Below are positions 33,146-42,881 of a stretch of 64,000 nucleotides of DNA, piece after piece. The stretch spans positions 62,001 through 126,000 of the forward strand of contig NZ_BDBX01000003.1 of NCBI RefSeq assembly GCF_001613205.1. The letters run 5' to 3'. The translations under genes and the position numbers were made by a program. Numbering within the stretch: position 1 is the stretch's first letter; the number at the start of each line of letters is the position of its first letter. Source of the DNA: Nocardia sienata NBRC 100364. GTDB taxonomy: Bacteria > Actinomycetota > Actinomycetes > Mycobacteriales > Mycobacteriaceae. Below the pieces are notes generated by a model. That model was not told where the DNA came from. It ran no database searches and saw nothing but the letters and a program-made list of their open reading frames with translations.

Positions 33146-35170
33146 ATGCGGACAGTGACATCGCTGCCCCAGCAGATCACCGTGGACGAACACCTGTGGA
33201 TCCCGATGTCGGACGGAATCAGACTGGCGGCCAAGGTGTGGCGGCCGCTCGCCGCCGACGACCGGCCGGTCCCCGGCATCCTGGAGTACATCCCCTACCG
33301 CAAACGGGATCTCTCCGCGGTACGGGATTCGATCCACCATCCTTATATGGCGGGCCACGGATATGCCTGTGTCCGAGTCGATCTGCGGGGTACGGGGGAG
33401 TCCGAGGGCGTACTCGTGGACGAATACCTCGAACAAGAGCATCGCGATGCCGAGGACGTCATGGAATGGATGGCCGCGCAGCCCTGGTGCGACGGCCGGA
33501 TCGGGATGATGGGCATCTCCTGGGGCGGGTTCAACTCGCTGCAGATCGCGGCGCGTAAACCGCCGCACCTACAGGCCATCGTCATCTCCTCGTTCACCGA
33601 CGACCGGTATTCCGACGATATGCACTACATGGGCGGCGCACTGCTGTCGGACAATATCGCCGAATCCGCCACCATGTTCGCCTACAGCACCTTGCCGCCC
33701 GATCCGGCACTGGTCGGCGACCGATGGCGCGATATGTGGTTCGAGCGGCTGGAGAACTGCAGTCTGTGGGCGGCGAACTGGCTCGAGCACCAGCGGCGCG
33801 ACGACTATTGGCGCCGGGCGTCGGTGTGTGAGGACTATACCGCCGTCCAGGTGCCGGTCCTGGCCTCGAGCGGATGGGCCGACGGCTATTCGAACGCGGT
33901 CGGCCGGCTGCTCGCCAATCTGGACGTCCCGCGGAAGGGATTGATCGGTCCCTGGTCGCACAAGTATCCGCATCTGGGCGAGCCCGGGCCCGCCATCGGA
34001 TATCTCCAGGAAGTCGTGCGCTGGTGGGATCACTGGCTCAAGGATGTCGACAACGGCGTACTGGACGGACCGGTATTGCAGACCTGGATGCAGGAGAGCG
34101 TGCCGCCGTCGACCGCCTACGAGGACCGGCCCGGCCGGTGGGTGGGGGAGCCGGAATGGCCCTCGCCGAATATCGAGTTCACCGAATACCCGCTGGGGCG
34201 GTACCGGATCGCCGAGCCCGGCGAGGAGGTGGCGCAGGTATCTCTGCCGGTCGAATCGCCGCTGTCGGTGGGACAATTCGCCGGGAAATGGGCGTCCTAC
34301 AACGCCCCGCCCGATCTGCCCTACGACCAGCGCGAGGAGGACGGCGGCTCACTGGTCTTCGAGACCGACCCCCTCCCGCAGCGGTGCGAGATACTGGGTG
34401 CGCCGACGGTGGGCCTCGAGGTGTCGGCGGACAAACCGGTTGCCATGGTCGCGGCCAGGTTGTCCGATGTGGCGCCGGACGGCCGGGCGACACGGGTTAC
34501 CTATGGGCTGCTCAATCTGACCCACCGGGACGGTCACGACGATCCCCGGCCGCTGAACCCCGGTGAGCGCTACCGCGTCACGGTGCAGCTCAATGCCGTG
34601 GCCCAGGCATTCCCGGCGGGTCACCGGATCCGGCTGTCGCTGTCCACGTCGTACTGGCCGCTGGCATGGCCGCCGCCGGAGCCGGCGCAGGTCACCGTGC
34701 ACACGGCGGGCAGCAGCCTGCGGCTGCCGATCCGGCCGATGGCGGGCGCCGAGGAGGGATCGGTACAGCCGTTCGGTGAGCCCGAGGGCGCGCAACCGAT
34801 GGCGGTGACCCATATCAGCCCCGGTGATCAGAAATGGACGGTCTCCCGCGACCTGGTCGATTATCGGTCCGCCCTGGAGATCGTCAAGGACGCCGGCCTG
34901 GTCCGCTACGACGAGCACGAGCTGGAAGTGGACCGCAAGGTCCGGGAACGTTATGGCTGGCAGGCCGACGACTTCTGCTCGGCCACCGCGGAAACGTCGT
35001 GGTCGATGAGTTTCGGCCGCGGCGAGTGGCGGACCAGAACCGAGACCCGCACCCGGGTCACCTGTACGCCCACCCATTTCCTGGTGCACGCCGAACTCGA
35101 CGGCTTCGAGGGCGAGCAGCGCACCTTCTCGCGGAACTGGGACAGGAGGATCCCGCGTGACCACGTCTGA
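33146..35170 (+). CDS. CocE/NonD family hydrolase (X-Pro dipeptidyl-peptidase type)
   Basis: A 674-residue alpha/beta hydrolase. The nucleophile is in GMMGISWGGFNSLQ, the acid in ASSGWADGYSN and the base in GPWSHKYPH, so the Ser-Asp-His triad is complete. A C-terminal jelly-roll follows, with FPAGHRIRLSLSTSYWPLAW. The family contains cocaine esterase, acyl amidases and glutaryl-type hydrolases. It is the first of four co-directional genes. A GAGGAGGATCG ribosome binding site precedes ATG 33146. Confidence 0.92.
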   Translation: MRTVTSLPQQITVDEHLWIPMSDGIRLAAKVWRPLAADDRPVPGILEYIPYRKRDLSAVRDSIHHPYMAGHGYACVRVDLRGTGESEGVLVDEYLEQEHRDAEDVMEWMAAQPWCDGRIGMMGISWGGFNSLQIAARKPPHLQAIVISSFTDDRYSDDMHYMGGALLSDNIAESATMFAYSTLPPDPALVGDRWRDMWFERLENCSLWAANWLEHQRRDDYWRRASVCEDYTAVQVPVLASSGWADGYSNAVGRLLANLDVPRKGLIGPWSHKYPHLGEPGPAIGYLQEVVRWWDHWLKDVDNGVLDGPVLQTWMQESVPPSTAYEDRPGRWVGEPEWPSPNIEFTEYPLGRYRIAEPGEEVAQVSLPVESPLSVGQFAGKWASYNAPPDLPYDQREEDGGSLVFETDPLPQRCEILGAPTVGLEVSADKPVAMVAARLSDVAPDGRATRVTYGLLNLTHRDGHDDPRPLNPGERYRVTVQLNAVAQAFPAGHRIRLSLSTSYWPLAWPPPEPAQVTVHTAGSSLRLPIRPMAGAEEGSVQPFGEPEGAQPMAVTHISPGDQKWTVSRDLVDYRSALEIVKDAGLVRYDEHELEVDRKVRERYGWQADDFCSATAETSWSMSFGRGEWRTRTETRTRVTCTPTHFLVHAELDGFEGEQRTFSRNWDRRIPRDHV

Positions 35171-36104
35171 GGTGCGGCCGGCGGTTCCCCGGGAGTCCGC
35201 CGCGACGAGTCTGCGAGGCCGGATGCTGATCGCCGCATTGCGGCTGACCCGGGCCGGTAAACCGTTCTCCAGCGCCGAGGCGCTGCGCGAGAGCATCCGC
35301 AAGAGTCAGCGACCCGCGCGGGACCGTCCGCCGGCCGCGCTGGGACGGCGGCACCGGGTCACCTGCCGGGAGATACACGGACGGCCCGTCTACACGATCC
35401 GGCCACGGGAAGCGGGTACCTCCAGGCACGTGATGTACCTGCACGGAGGCGCCTACGTCCACCAGATCCAGCGCGACCACTGGAAATTCCTGTCGCGATT
35501 GGTCGACGAGACCGGATGCACGGTGACGGTTCCGCTCTACCCGCTCGCCCCGGACAACCACCCCCGCGACACCATCTCCATGGTGCTCGCCGCGCACGAC
35601 GAGGCATTCGCCGGCACCTCCTCGCAGGACAAGGTGCTGATGGGGGATTCGGCCGGGGGAGCGCTGGCGCTGGTGCTGGCCCGTGCGATCGGCGCGGCGG
35701 AGGGGGACGAGCCGAAGGAGGTCGTGTTGATCTCCCCCTGGCTCGATGTGACCATGACCGATCCGTGGGCCCGGCAGCTCGATCCCAGTGACCCCTACCT
35801 CGGTGTCGCGGGCCTGACCGAGGCCGGCCGGCTGTACGCGGGTGACCTCGACAGAACCGACCCGGTGATCAGTCCGCTGTACGCCCCGGCCGCGACGCCC
35901 GGAGAGTTGAGCGTGTTCATCGGCACCAGGGATGTCCTGCTCGCGGACGCGCGCCGGTTTCGTGCGCGTTGTGCCGCCGAAGGCGTCACACTCGAATATC
36001 ACGAATTCGCCGGAATGTTCCATGCCTGGCCGCTGGCCGATATCCCGGAGGCCCGCCGGGCGCTGGGCGACCTGGTGCGAATCGTGAATCGTGCGCCGTC
36101 GTGA
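35157..36104 (+). CDS. Alpha/beta hydrolase, HSL family
   Basis: A 315-residue esterase-like protein. Motifs are the oxyanion YLHGGAYVHQ, nucleophile MGDSAGGALAL, acid IGTRDVLLADARRF and base GMFHAWPL. GTG 35157 lies inside the end of the CocE gene (14-bp overlap) behind AGGAGG, so the two are coupled. It probably hydrolyses short or medium acyl esters. Confidence 0.92.
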   Translation: MTTSEVRPAVPRESAATSLRGRMLIAALRLTRAGKPFSSAEALRESIRKSQRPARDRPPAALGRRHRVTCREIHGRPVYTIRPREAGTSRHVMYLHGGAYVHQIQRDHWKFLSRLVDETGCTVTVPLYPLAPDNHPRDTISMVLAAHDEAFAGTSSQDKVLMGDSAGGALALVLARAIGAAEGDEPKEVVLISPWLDVTMTDPWARQLDPSDPYLGVAGLTEAGRLYAGDLDRTDPVISPLYAPAATPGELSVFIGTRDVLLADARRFRARCAAEGVTLEYHEFAGMFHAWPLADIPEARRALGDLVRIVNRAPS

Positions 36105-36211
36105 CGATCTTCGTGCCCCCGGCCGCTTCGCTTGCCGGATGGTTCCGAGGGCGCGACTGTCGTTCACCGGCCGAAGTGTTTGAGTCCGGGACATATGGTT
36201 AGCCGGTCTGC

Positions 36212-37498
36212 GTGAGGAAAAATATTTTCGTACCTGCTCTGACTGATTCCCAGCGCGATGAAATCTCGACCGTGGATGTTCCGGGTGGATTCTCTCTGCA
36301 CGGTTTGCTCGATTACGACACCTTGATCACGGCCGACGAGTTCGACTTCGACGAGCTGCTCGATCGGGCCCGCGCGGAGTTGCGCGCCTTCGACGGCCGG
36401 GTGGATGCGATCATCGCGCACTGGGATTTCCCGACCAGTGTGCTCGTACCGATCCTCGCGGCCGAATACGGATTGCCCTCGCCCGGTTTGGAAAGCGTGC
36501 TCAAGAACGAACACAAATACTGGAGCCGGGTATTGCAGCGAGAATCGGTGCCGGAATGTGTACCGGATTTCTGCGCCTTCGATCCCTTCGATCCCGACGC
36601 GCTGGACAAGATCGATATTCCGTTCCCCTTCTGGGTGAAGCCGATCAAATCCCATTCCTCGCAATTGGGATTCGAGGTGACCGACGCCGAGGTGTTCGCC
36701 ACCGCCATCGAGCAGATCCGCGCCGAGATCGGCCGGATCGCCGACCCCTTCGACCGCGCGCTCGAGCGGGTGGACCTGCCGGAGGAGATCCGCGTGGCGG
36801 GGGGACGCACCTGCCTCGCCGAGCAGGTGGTCACCGGCACCCAGGCCGCTCCGGAGGGCACGATGTTCCGCGGTGAATTCCATGTGCACGGCGTCTTCGA
36901 TATGCGCAAGGACGCGGCCGGGCACAGTTTCGATCACCTGGACTATCCGGCGCGGACCGTCCCCGAGGACGTCCAGCAGCGGATGATCGATGTCACCGAG
37001 CGCTATCTGCGGCACACCGGATACGACAACGGCTGCTTCAACTCGGAGTTCATGTGGGATTCCGAGAGCGGGAAACTGTGGTTGATCGAGGTCAACACGC
37101 GTATCTCGCAGTCGCACAGCGACCTGTTCGCCAAGGTCGACGGTAGCTCCAACCACGGTGTCGCCATCGATATCGCTCTGGGCGACCGGCCGCGGATGCC
37201 CCATCGCAAGGGTGAGTTCGCGGTCGCGGCGCAGTGCATGGTGCCCCGGTACGAGGACGGGATCGTGCGCGCGGTGCCCGGCGAGGCCGATATCGCCGCA
37301 TTGCAGCGCCGTTTCCCGGGGACGGTGGTGCATATCGAGGTCCAGCCCGGTGACCGGCTCTCCGAACTCCCCAACCAGGACGCCTACCGGTACAAGCTCG
37401 CCACCCTCTACATCGGTGCGCCCGATGCGGACGAGCTGGAGCGGCGCTATCGCGAAGCGATCGACGCCCTGCCGTTCGAATTCGCCGAGACCGACTGA
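36212..37498 (+). CDS. ATP-grasp ligase
   Basis: A 428-residue ATP-grasp enzyme. After an N-terminal domain (AHWDFPTSVLVPILAAEYGLP), nucleotide-binding Lys sits in FPFWVKPIKSHSS. The metal-binding residues lie in LWLIEVNTRISQSH, preceded by FNSEFMWD. Such enzymes join a carboxylate to an amine or other nucleophile through an acylphosphate. The substrate cannot be told. The GTG start has no strong ribosome binding site. It lies 107 bp after the hydrolase gene and 89 bp before the flavoprotein gene, so a common transcript is likely. Confidence 0.88.
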   Translation: MRKNIFVPALTDSQRDEISTVDVPGGFSLHGLLDYDTLITADEFDFDELLDRARAELRAFDGRVDAIIAHWDFPTSVLVPILAAEYGLPSPGLESVLKNEHKYWSRVLQRESVPECVPDFCAFDPFDPDALDKIDIPFPFWVKPIKSHSSQLGFEVTDAEVFATAIEQIRAEIGRIADPFDRALERVDLPEEIRVAGGRTCLAEQVVTGTQAAPEGTMFRGEFHVHGVFDMRKDAAGHSFDHLDYPARTVPEDVQQRMIDVTERYLRHTGYDNGCFNSEFMWDSESGKLWLIEVNTRISQSHSDLFAKVDGSSNHGVAIDIALGDRPRMPHRKGEFAVAAQCMVPRYEDGIVRAVPGEADIAALQRRFPGTVVHIEVQPGDRLSELPNQDAYRYKLATLYIGAPDADELERRYREAIDALPFEFAETD

Positions 37499-37587
37499 TA
37501 TGCGCTGCCGCCCGGGTCGCCGCCGCATGTTTCGGCGGCGATCTCGCGGGAACCGCGGAGGGAACCGAGACGAAGGAGGAGGTGGCC

Positions 37588-38928
37588 GTGCCGGACGTCG
37601 AGAGCTCCGTCGAACGCAGTAGCGGGCCGCAGCGGGTGGTGATCGTGGGCAGTGGTTTCGCCGGGTTCACCTGTGCTCGCAACCTGTGCCGCCTGCTGGC
37701 GAAGCAGGAACGCGATACCGAGGTCGTGCTGGTGACGCCCAACGACTACATGCTGTACACGCCGCTGCTGCCGGATGTGGCCGGCGGTCTCATCGACCCG
37801 CGGTTCGTGGCGGTGTCGCTGGCCGACGCCCTGCCCCGGGTCCGGCTGGTCGTCGCCACGGCCGAATCGATCGATCTGGCCGGCAAGACGGTCACGGTGA
37901 CCAGTGAGCACCACGCTCCGCGGGAGTTGTCCTGGGATCGGCTCGTGCTGACCCCGGGGTCGGTGACCCGGCTCTTCGACATTCCCGGCCTCCCCGAGCA
38001 CGGCCGCGGCCTCAAAACGGTCGCCGAGGCGTTGTACCTGCGGGAACAGCTGCTGCGGCAGCTGGAGCTGGCCGACCACGAGGAAGACCCGGAGCTACGC
38101 CGGGCGCGCCGGACAGTGGTCGTGGTCGGCGCCTCCTACGCCGGTACCGAGCTCGTCGCGCAGTTGCGGGCCCTTGCCGACACCTATGCCAGGCGCCGCG
38201 GCTTCGACCCCGCCGAGGTTCGTTTCGTGCTGCTCGACATGGCGGACCGCGTGATGCCGGAGGTCGGCGAGAAGCTCAGCGACAAGGTCCTGACCGTGCT
38301 GCGCAACCGCGGTATCGATATCCGGCTCGGCATGTCGCTGAAGGAGCTCGCTGAGGACCATGTCGTGCTCACCGACGGCACGCGGATCGCGACCCACACG
38401 GTCGCGTGGGTGACGGGTGTGACCGGCGCGCCCGTGCTGGGCACCCTCGGGCTGCCGATGGAACGCGGGCGGCTGACCGTCGACGCCGATCTGCGAGTGC
38501 CCGGTCACCCGGACGTTTTCGCCGGCGGTGACGCGGCCGCCGTTCCCGACCTGACGAAACCGGGTAAGATCACCCCGCCGACCGCGCAGCACGCCACCCG
38601 CCAGGGCAAGGTCCTCGCCCATAATGTGGCCGCCAGTATGGGGATCGGCACCCAGACGGTGTACAAACACCGCGATATGGGGCTGGTCGTGGATCTGGGG
38701 CCCGGGTTCGCCGTCGCGAATCCGCTGGGCATTCCGCTCTCCGGCCTGCCCGCCAAGGCGGTGACCCGCGCTTATCACACCTACGCCCTACCCCGGGGGA
38801 TCAACCGCTGGGCGATCACGCTGACCTATCTGACCAACGCGTTCGCCTCGCGCCCACTCACCCTGCTGGGCCTGGTCAGCCCGGAAGAAGCGAGCTTCGT
38901 CAGCAGCGAGGGTATCCGCCACCACTGA
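37588..38928 (+). CDS. NDH-2-like NAD(P)H:quinone oxidoreductase (FAD)
   Basis: A 446-residue two-dinucleotide-fold flavoprotein: VVIVGSGFAGFTCARNL (FAD) and VVVVGASYAGTELVAQL (NAD), plus FAGGDAAAVPDL at the FAD tail. The C-terminal region is hydrophobic and basic and could dock on the membrane. AAGGAGGA is correctly spaced for GTG 37588, not GTG 37582. NDH-2 enzymes pass electrons from NADH to menaquinone without pumping protons. It closes the hydrolase/ATP-grasp block. Confidence 0.9.
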   Translation: MPDVESSVERSSGPQRVVIVGSGFAGFTCARNLCRLLAKQERDTEVVLVTPNDYMLYTPLLPDVAGGLIDPRFVAVSLADALPRVRLVVATAESIDLAGKTVTVTSEHHAPRELSWDRLVLTPGSVTRLFDIPGLPEHGRGLKTVAEALYLREQLLRQLELADHEEDPELRRARRTVVVVGASYAGTELVAQLRALADTYARRRGFDPAEVRFVLLDMADRVMPEVGEKLSDKVLTVLRNRGIDIRLGMSLKELAEDHVVLTDGTRIATHTVAWVTGVTGAPVLGTLGLPMERGRLTVDADLRVPGHPDVFAGGDAAAVPDLTKPGKITPPTAQHATRQGKVLAHNVAASMGIGTQTVYKHRDMGLVVDLGPGFAVANPLGIPLSGLPAKAVTRAYHTYALPRGINRWAITLTYLTNAFASRPLTLLGLVSPEEASFVSSEGIRHH

Positions 38929-39015
38929 ACACACACGGCATTGCCGAGCGGCGCACAGGTTGTTGCCAGGTTCGGCGGGAAAGGTGGACCGGGAAACTGT
39001 ACGAGGAGGTTCCCC

Positions 39016-39129
39016 ATGATGGTCTACGCGACGGCTGCCGCCGGGTTCGCCGTGCTCACGCTGATGGTGTTGTCCAGCCATATGGCTGCTGCGGCGCCGC
39101 GCACACTGGTCCGGGTGCGCAATCGTTGA
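39016..39129 (+). CDS. Single-span membrane peptide, 37 residues
   Basis: ATG 39016 is preceded by AGGAGG at the ideal distance. The peptide has one hydrophobic stretch (about 3-28) and a basic tail (RTLVRVRNR). It lies 87 bp after the NDH-2-like gene. No family is recognised; the perfect ribosome binding site supports translation. Confidence 0.6.
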   Translation: MMVYATAAAGFAVLTLMVLSSHMAAAAPRTLVRVRNR

Positions 39130-39175
39130 CCTGCGGTTCGGCGATGGATCGATGTGGTGTTCGCATACAGTGTCA

Positions 39176-39472
39176 TCACCGTCGCGCCGCCGAGGCCGAC
39201 ATCGCGCTTAGGGCCGGGTTCGCGTAGTCGACCTGGCGGGCACCGGCCTGCCCGCGCAGCTGCCAGACCAGCTCCGCACACTGCGCCACTCCCGTCGCAC
39301 CCAATGGATGGCCTTTGGCCGGCATGCCGCCGGAGGGATTGATCACCACCTGCCCGCTATAGGTATTGGCCGCGTCCACGACAAACCTTTCCGCCGTTCC
39401 CTTTGGGGTGAGGCCGAGCGCTTCGTAGGCCAGGATCTCGCCGGTGGTGAAACTGTCGTGCAACTCGCCGCC
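39176..39472 (-). pseudogene. C-terminal fragment of a thiolase (SCP-x/acetyl-CoA acetyltransferase type)
   Basis: The frame reads [39 protein letters not shown] and [20 protein letters not shown]. This is the last quarter of a thiolase, including its C-terminal GHPLGATG motif. The N-terminal three quarters with the acylated Cys are missing. Confidence 0.85.
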
Positions 39473-39594
39473 GCGGAAAATGGTTCGGGCGCGGTGGTGT
39501 CCGCCACCGCGTGGTGGAACTCCACCGGCTGCCCCAGGGCCGACGTCCACGCTGCGGGACCGGTCGACGGTGGCCACCCCGTGGTCTCGGGCGA

Positions 39595-40452
39595 TCACAC
39601 GAGTTGTTCGAGGATCTCGTAGCCGTGTGTCCACAGCAGTGCGGCGCCGCTGTCGGGCAGGTAGTGCCGGATTGCGTGGGGGATCCGGCCGGCGAGAGTG
39701 GCGCCGTGGTCGGGAGAATGGGTGGGGTTGCCGTCTTGCCCGCCGTACCAGAGGTGAACGCGGGCAGTCAGCTCCTCGACTCGGAACGGCCAGCGCGCGA
39801 AGTGCAGAACCGTATCGCGGGCATAGCCGGCCGAGCCGTGCGCGAAGCCGGCATCCAGCGCGCGACGGAAGGCTCGGGCGAAGTCCGGTCGCAGGTAGAT
39901 CTCACGGTCGGCTCGGGAGCTGCCCTCGATGCTCAGCTGCCACAGGGTCTCGGCGCTCCCGAAACGCGCGAACTCGCGCTCGGCGCCGGCCGGGTCGGCG
40001 GCCACCAGTTCGACCAGCCGCCGGACCTCCGCCGGCAGAGTTGTGCCCGGATAGGCGAGTTCGTCGCCGCCGGACACGATCGCCACCGAGGAGGTGAGCC
40101 CTCGCGCAGCCAGGGCGAGGGCGAACGGGGCGCCCTGCGAGAAACCCACGACCGCGGGGTCGGCGAAATCCAATTGCTCGATATCGTCGGCCCAATCCAG
40201 CAGTGTGCGCCCCGGCATCCCGGTTGATTCCCCCGAACCGGGCCGCTCCACCGAGACCAGCCGGACGCCCGACCGGTCCGGCACTCCGGAGCCGAACCCG
40301 AGCCGGCGCCCCCACCCTGCCCCGGGACAGAACACAACCGGGCGGCCGTCGACCGGGCCCCACTCGGCCCACGCCAACCGGCGGCCGTCTCGCAACTTCG
40401 TTTCCCCGATCCGGGCAGGATCTTCCACATTCGGCACGTCCATACCGGCCAT
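39595..40452 (-). CDS. Alpha/beta hydrolase
   Basis: A 285-residue protein with [12 protein letters not shown], nucleophile [14 protein letters not shown], acid region [16 protein letters not shown] and a C-terminal [10 protein letters not shown] histidine. ATG 40452 is taken; ATG 40443 is equally possible. It appears intact, although its neighbours on both sides are pseudogenes. The substrate is unknown. Confidence 0.82.
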   Translation of the reverse strand: MAGMDVPNVEDPARIGETKLRDGRRLAWAEWGPVDGRPVVFCPGAGWGRRLGFGSGVPDRSGVRLVSVERPGSGESTGMPGRTLLDWADDIEQLDFADPAVVGFSQGAPFALALAARGLTSSVAIVSGGDELAYPGTTLPAEVRRLVELVAADPAGAEREFARFGSAETLWQLSIEGSSRADREIYLRPDFARAFRRALDAGFAHGSAGYARDTVLHFARWPFRVEELTARVHLWYGGQDGNPTHSPDHGATLAGRIPHAIRHYLPDSGAALLWTHGYEILEQLV

Positions 40453-40527
40453 GATCGCCCGTACTCCAGCGGTCGGCGCCAACGGTTTTCTCGAAGCCGC
40501 GAACCGCACCGGGGCCGGAGTGGGTGT

Positions 40528-40860
40528 TCAGTGGCTGCTGAGCTCGCCGAGTAACGCCCAGGTTCGCTCCTCGTCACGGTCCGAACCCAGGGCGGTGAGT
40601 GCGAAGATCAGTTCGTCGGCGCCGGCTTCGGCGTGGCGAGACACCGCGTCCGCCATGGTCTGCTCGTCACCGATCACGGCCAGTTCGACCGGGTCGGTGA
40701 TGTTCTCGCGGTCCAGTAGCGCCCGATATGCAGGCATCTCGCCATATCTGTGCATCTGCTGTGCCGCTCGCTCGCCGATCCCGCCTTCGAACTGCTCGCC
40801 GACGGATTCGCGCGGACGCTCCGCCTCCTGCAAATCCGGCGCGGCGTCGATGGCGACCGG
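40528..40860 (-). pseudogene. 3' fragment of a luciferase-like (LLM, F420-dependent type) oxidoreductase
   Basis: The last 80 residues (GEMPAYRALLDRENITDPVE, LAVIGDEQTMADAVSRHAEA, RTWALLGEL) match the C-terminus of LLM-class F420-dependent monooxygenases. No upstream part with the flavin-binding barrel is readable in the same frame. Confidence 0.7.
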
Positions 40861-41008
40861 CCGAGGCGTGGAGCGGCCCGGGTGCCGGCCGTCGCCGGGA
40901 CCCCGGTAGCGCCGGCCCGCTGGTCTGCACTCGGCCACTGCCCAAGGGAACCAACCGTTAACGGGAGGTCCTCCGGGGTGCGATGATTCCGGGCGGGAGG
41001 AGGATTCG

Positions 41009-41752
41009 ATGTCTTCGACAGATCCACGGGAACCCCGGCCACGGGTGTCGATCGGCGAATGGGTCGCGCGGGCCTTGGCGGTGGTGCTGCTGGTGCCGGT
41101 GCGGTTGCTCTGGGAGGGGGTGAAGTTGTGCGGACGGGCGGTCGTCGCGGCGGGCGTCTATGTACTGGAACGGCTACTGGTGCCGGTGGGCCGGTTCCTC
41201 TGGTACTGGGTGGTGCGGCCGCTGTGGCTGTTCGTCAAGGACGTGGTGTGGGGGTGGGCGCTCCAGCATGTCCTGTGGGGCATGGTGCTCACGCCGCTGG
41301 GGGCGCTGCTGATGGACTTGCTGCTGCGGCCGCTGCGGCACGCGATCGAACGGTGGCTCTGGCGGCGGCTGCTGTTTCCCGGACTCGAACTGCTGTGGCG
41401 CTGGGTCCTGCGACCGGTGCTGGGTGCGATCGTGTTGACCGCGGAGTGGCTGTGGCGGTGGTGTGTGATGTGGCCGCTGCGGCAGCTGTGGCGCTGGGTG
41501 TTGCGGCCGTGCGGGATGCTCTTCGCGACGATCATGTCCTACGGTTGGCGCGGGGCGACCGCTGTGGTGCGGGTGCTGGTAGTGGCGCCGTGTGTTTTCG
41601 TCTGTCGGACCGTGTTGCGGCCGGTGCTGCGTGTGCTCGCGGCAGTATGGGACTTCGTCGTCGTGCGCCCGCTCGGATTCCTGAACCGCCGGGTACTCCT
41701 GCCGCTGAACCGGGCCGCCGCGGAGGTGCTGAACACGGTGTTCGGCCGCTGA
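41009..41752 (+). CDS. Trp/Arg-rich repeat membrane protein, unknown function
   Basis: A 247-residue protein made of hydrophobic segments about 20 residues long, separated by a repeated motif. Examples are WYWVVRPLWLF, LRPLRHAIERWLWRRLLFP, WRWVLRPVLGAIV, WRWVLRPCGMLF, CRTVLRPVLRVL and VVRPLGFLNRRVLLPL. The unit is roughly W-x-x-V-(L/V)-R-P. Arginines sit at regular intervals inside membrane-like stretches. The start is ATG 41009 with GGGAGGAGGATTCG upstream. Homologues probably exist in other actinobacteria, but I know no function. Confidence 0.8.
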   Translation: MSSTDPREPRPRVSIGEWVARALAVVLLVPVRLLWEGVKLCGRAVVAAGVYVLERLLVPVGRFLWYWVVRPLWLFVKDVVWGWALQHVLWGMVLTPLGALLMDLLLRPLRHAIERWLWRRLLFPGLELLWRWVLRPVLGAIVLTAEWLWRWCVMWPLRQLWRWVLRPCGMLFATIMSYGWRGATAVVRVLVVAPCVFVCRTVLRPVLRVLAAVWDFVVVRPLGFLNRRVLLPLNRAAAEVLNTVFGR

Positions 41753-41832
41753 ATTCACACAGCGGCGGCCGCCCGGCCCGCTTCCGGTGCTGACGTCCCG
41801 CGGCGCGCTTGGCGCGAACTGTCCGAGTCGGT

Positions 41833-42706
41833 TCAGATTTCGTGGGTGGCGACCGAGCGGATCGCGTCGACGACGGCGGCCAGCGCCATCAGCCGCACCG
41901 TATCGACGTGTGCGTCGACGGCGCCGGTGGCGGCGGCGATGAAACCGTCTCCGTCGAAGCGGGTGTGCGGCGGCGTCAGGGCCCGGGACAGACCGTCGTG
42001 GGCGCCTTGCGCGACGATGCGGCAGCCCGGTTTGTCCAGCCGGGCATTGGTGATAACGGCGCCGATGGTGGTGTGGTCGCGGGTACGCGCGAAATCGAAC
42101 CCGCCCTCGAGCCGCAACACCGCGTCCAGCGAGATATCCGCCGCACCGAGGTCGATATCGCCGAAAGCGTTGACCGCGCACAACGCACCGACCACCAGAT
42201 CACCGAGCCGGCGCTCGGCGTAACCGAGGCCGCCCGGCCGGCGCAGCTCCGGCCCGCGCCACTGGGAGGTGTAGGCGCCGGTGCCCGCGCCGACACGGCC
42301 CACCAGGATTTGCTCCCCGCCGGCCGCCAGGGCCGCGAGGTAACCGGATTCAGCGGTGGGCCGGGCCGTGGAATCGCCCGCGCCCAGGTCGAACAGTGCG
42401 AGCGTGGGGACGATCGGGACACGCCCGGCGGGCGTGGGGACGCCGCGGTCTCGTTCCTCGAGGTAGCGCATGACGCCGTCGGCCGCGGCGAGACCGAAGG
42501 CCGACCCACCGGTCAGTACGACGGCATCGATGGAGACCACGGGCTTTGTCCGGGGACAGCGCGTCGAGTTCTCGACTGGCCGGCGCGCCGCCGCGTACCT
42601 CGCACGAGGCGACGGTGCCCACCGGGAGCAGAAGCACCGTACAACCGGTCCGGCCCACCTCGTCGGTCCAGTGGCCGACACTCACCCCGGAAATTCCGAT
42701 ACCCAC
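41833..42706 (-). pseudogene. P1-family peptidase (DmpA-like), one frameshift
   Basis: Two frames together give a near-complete P1 peptidase. From GTG 42706 the frame reads VSVGHWTDEVGRTGCTVLLL and EVRGGAPASRELDALSPD. Near 42540 homology moves to a second frame: VVSIDAVVLTGGSAFGLAAA, then NAFGDIDL and a stop at 41833. P1 enzymes self-cleave before a Ser or Thr and act as aminopeptidases or D-esterases. One base added or lost separates the frames, so a recent mutation or an assembly error are equally possible. Confidence 0.82.
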
Positions 42707-42881
42707 CCGGTGGTCTCCGTTCTCCGACTGTGCCCGCGGGAACCCGGGCACTGCACACTGATCATCGCACCGACTGTGCACGGCCGTGTGGAAGGCGCTG
42801 TCGCGGAACGAGGACCGAGAGGGGACACACGCGGGAAAATTACTTGCGTCGACGGCGGGTGGACAGTTGCAATGGCCGGCG

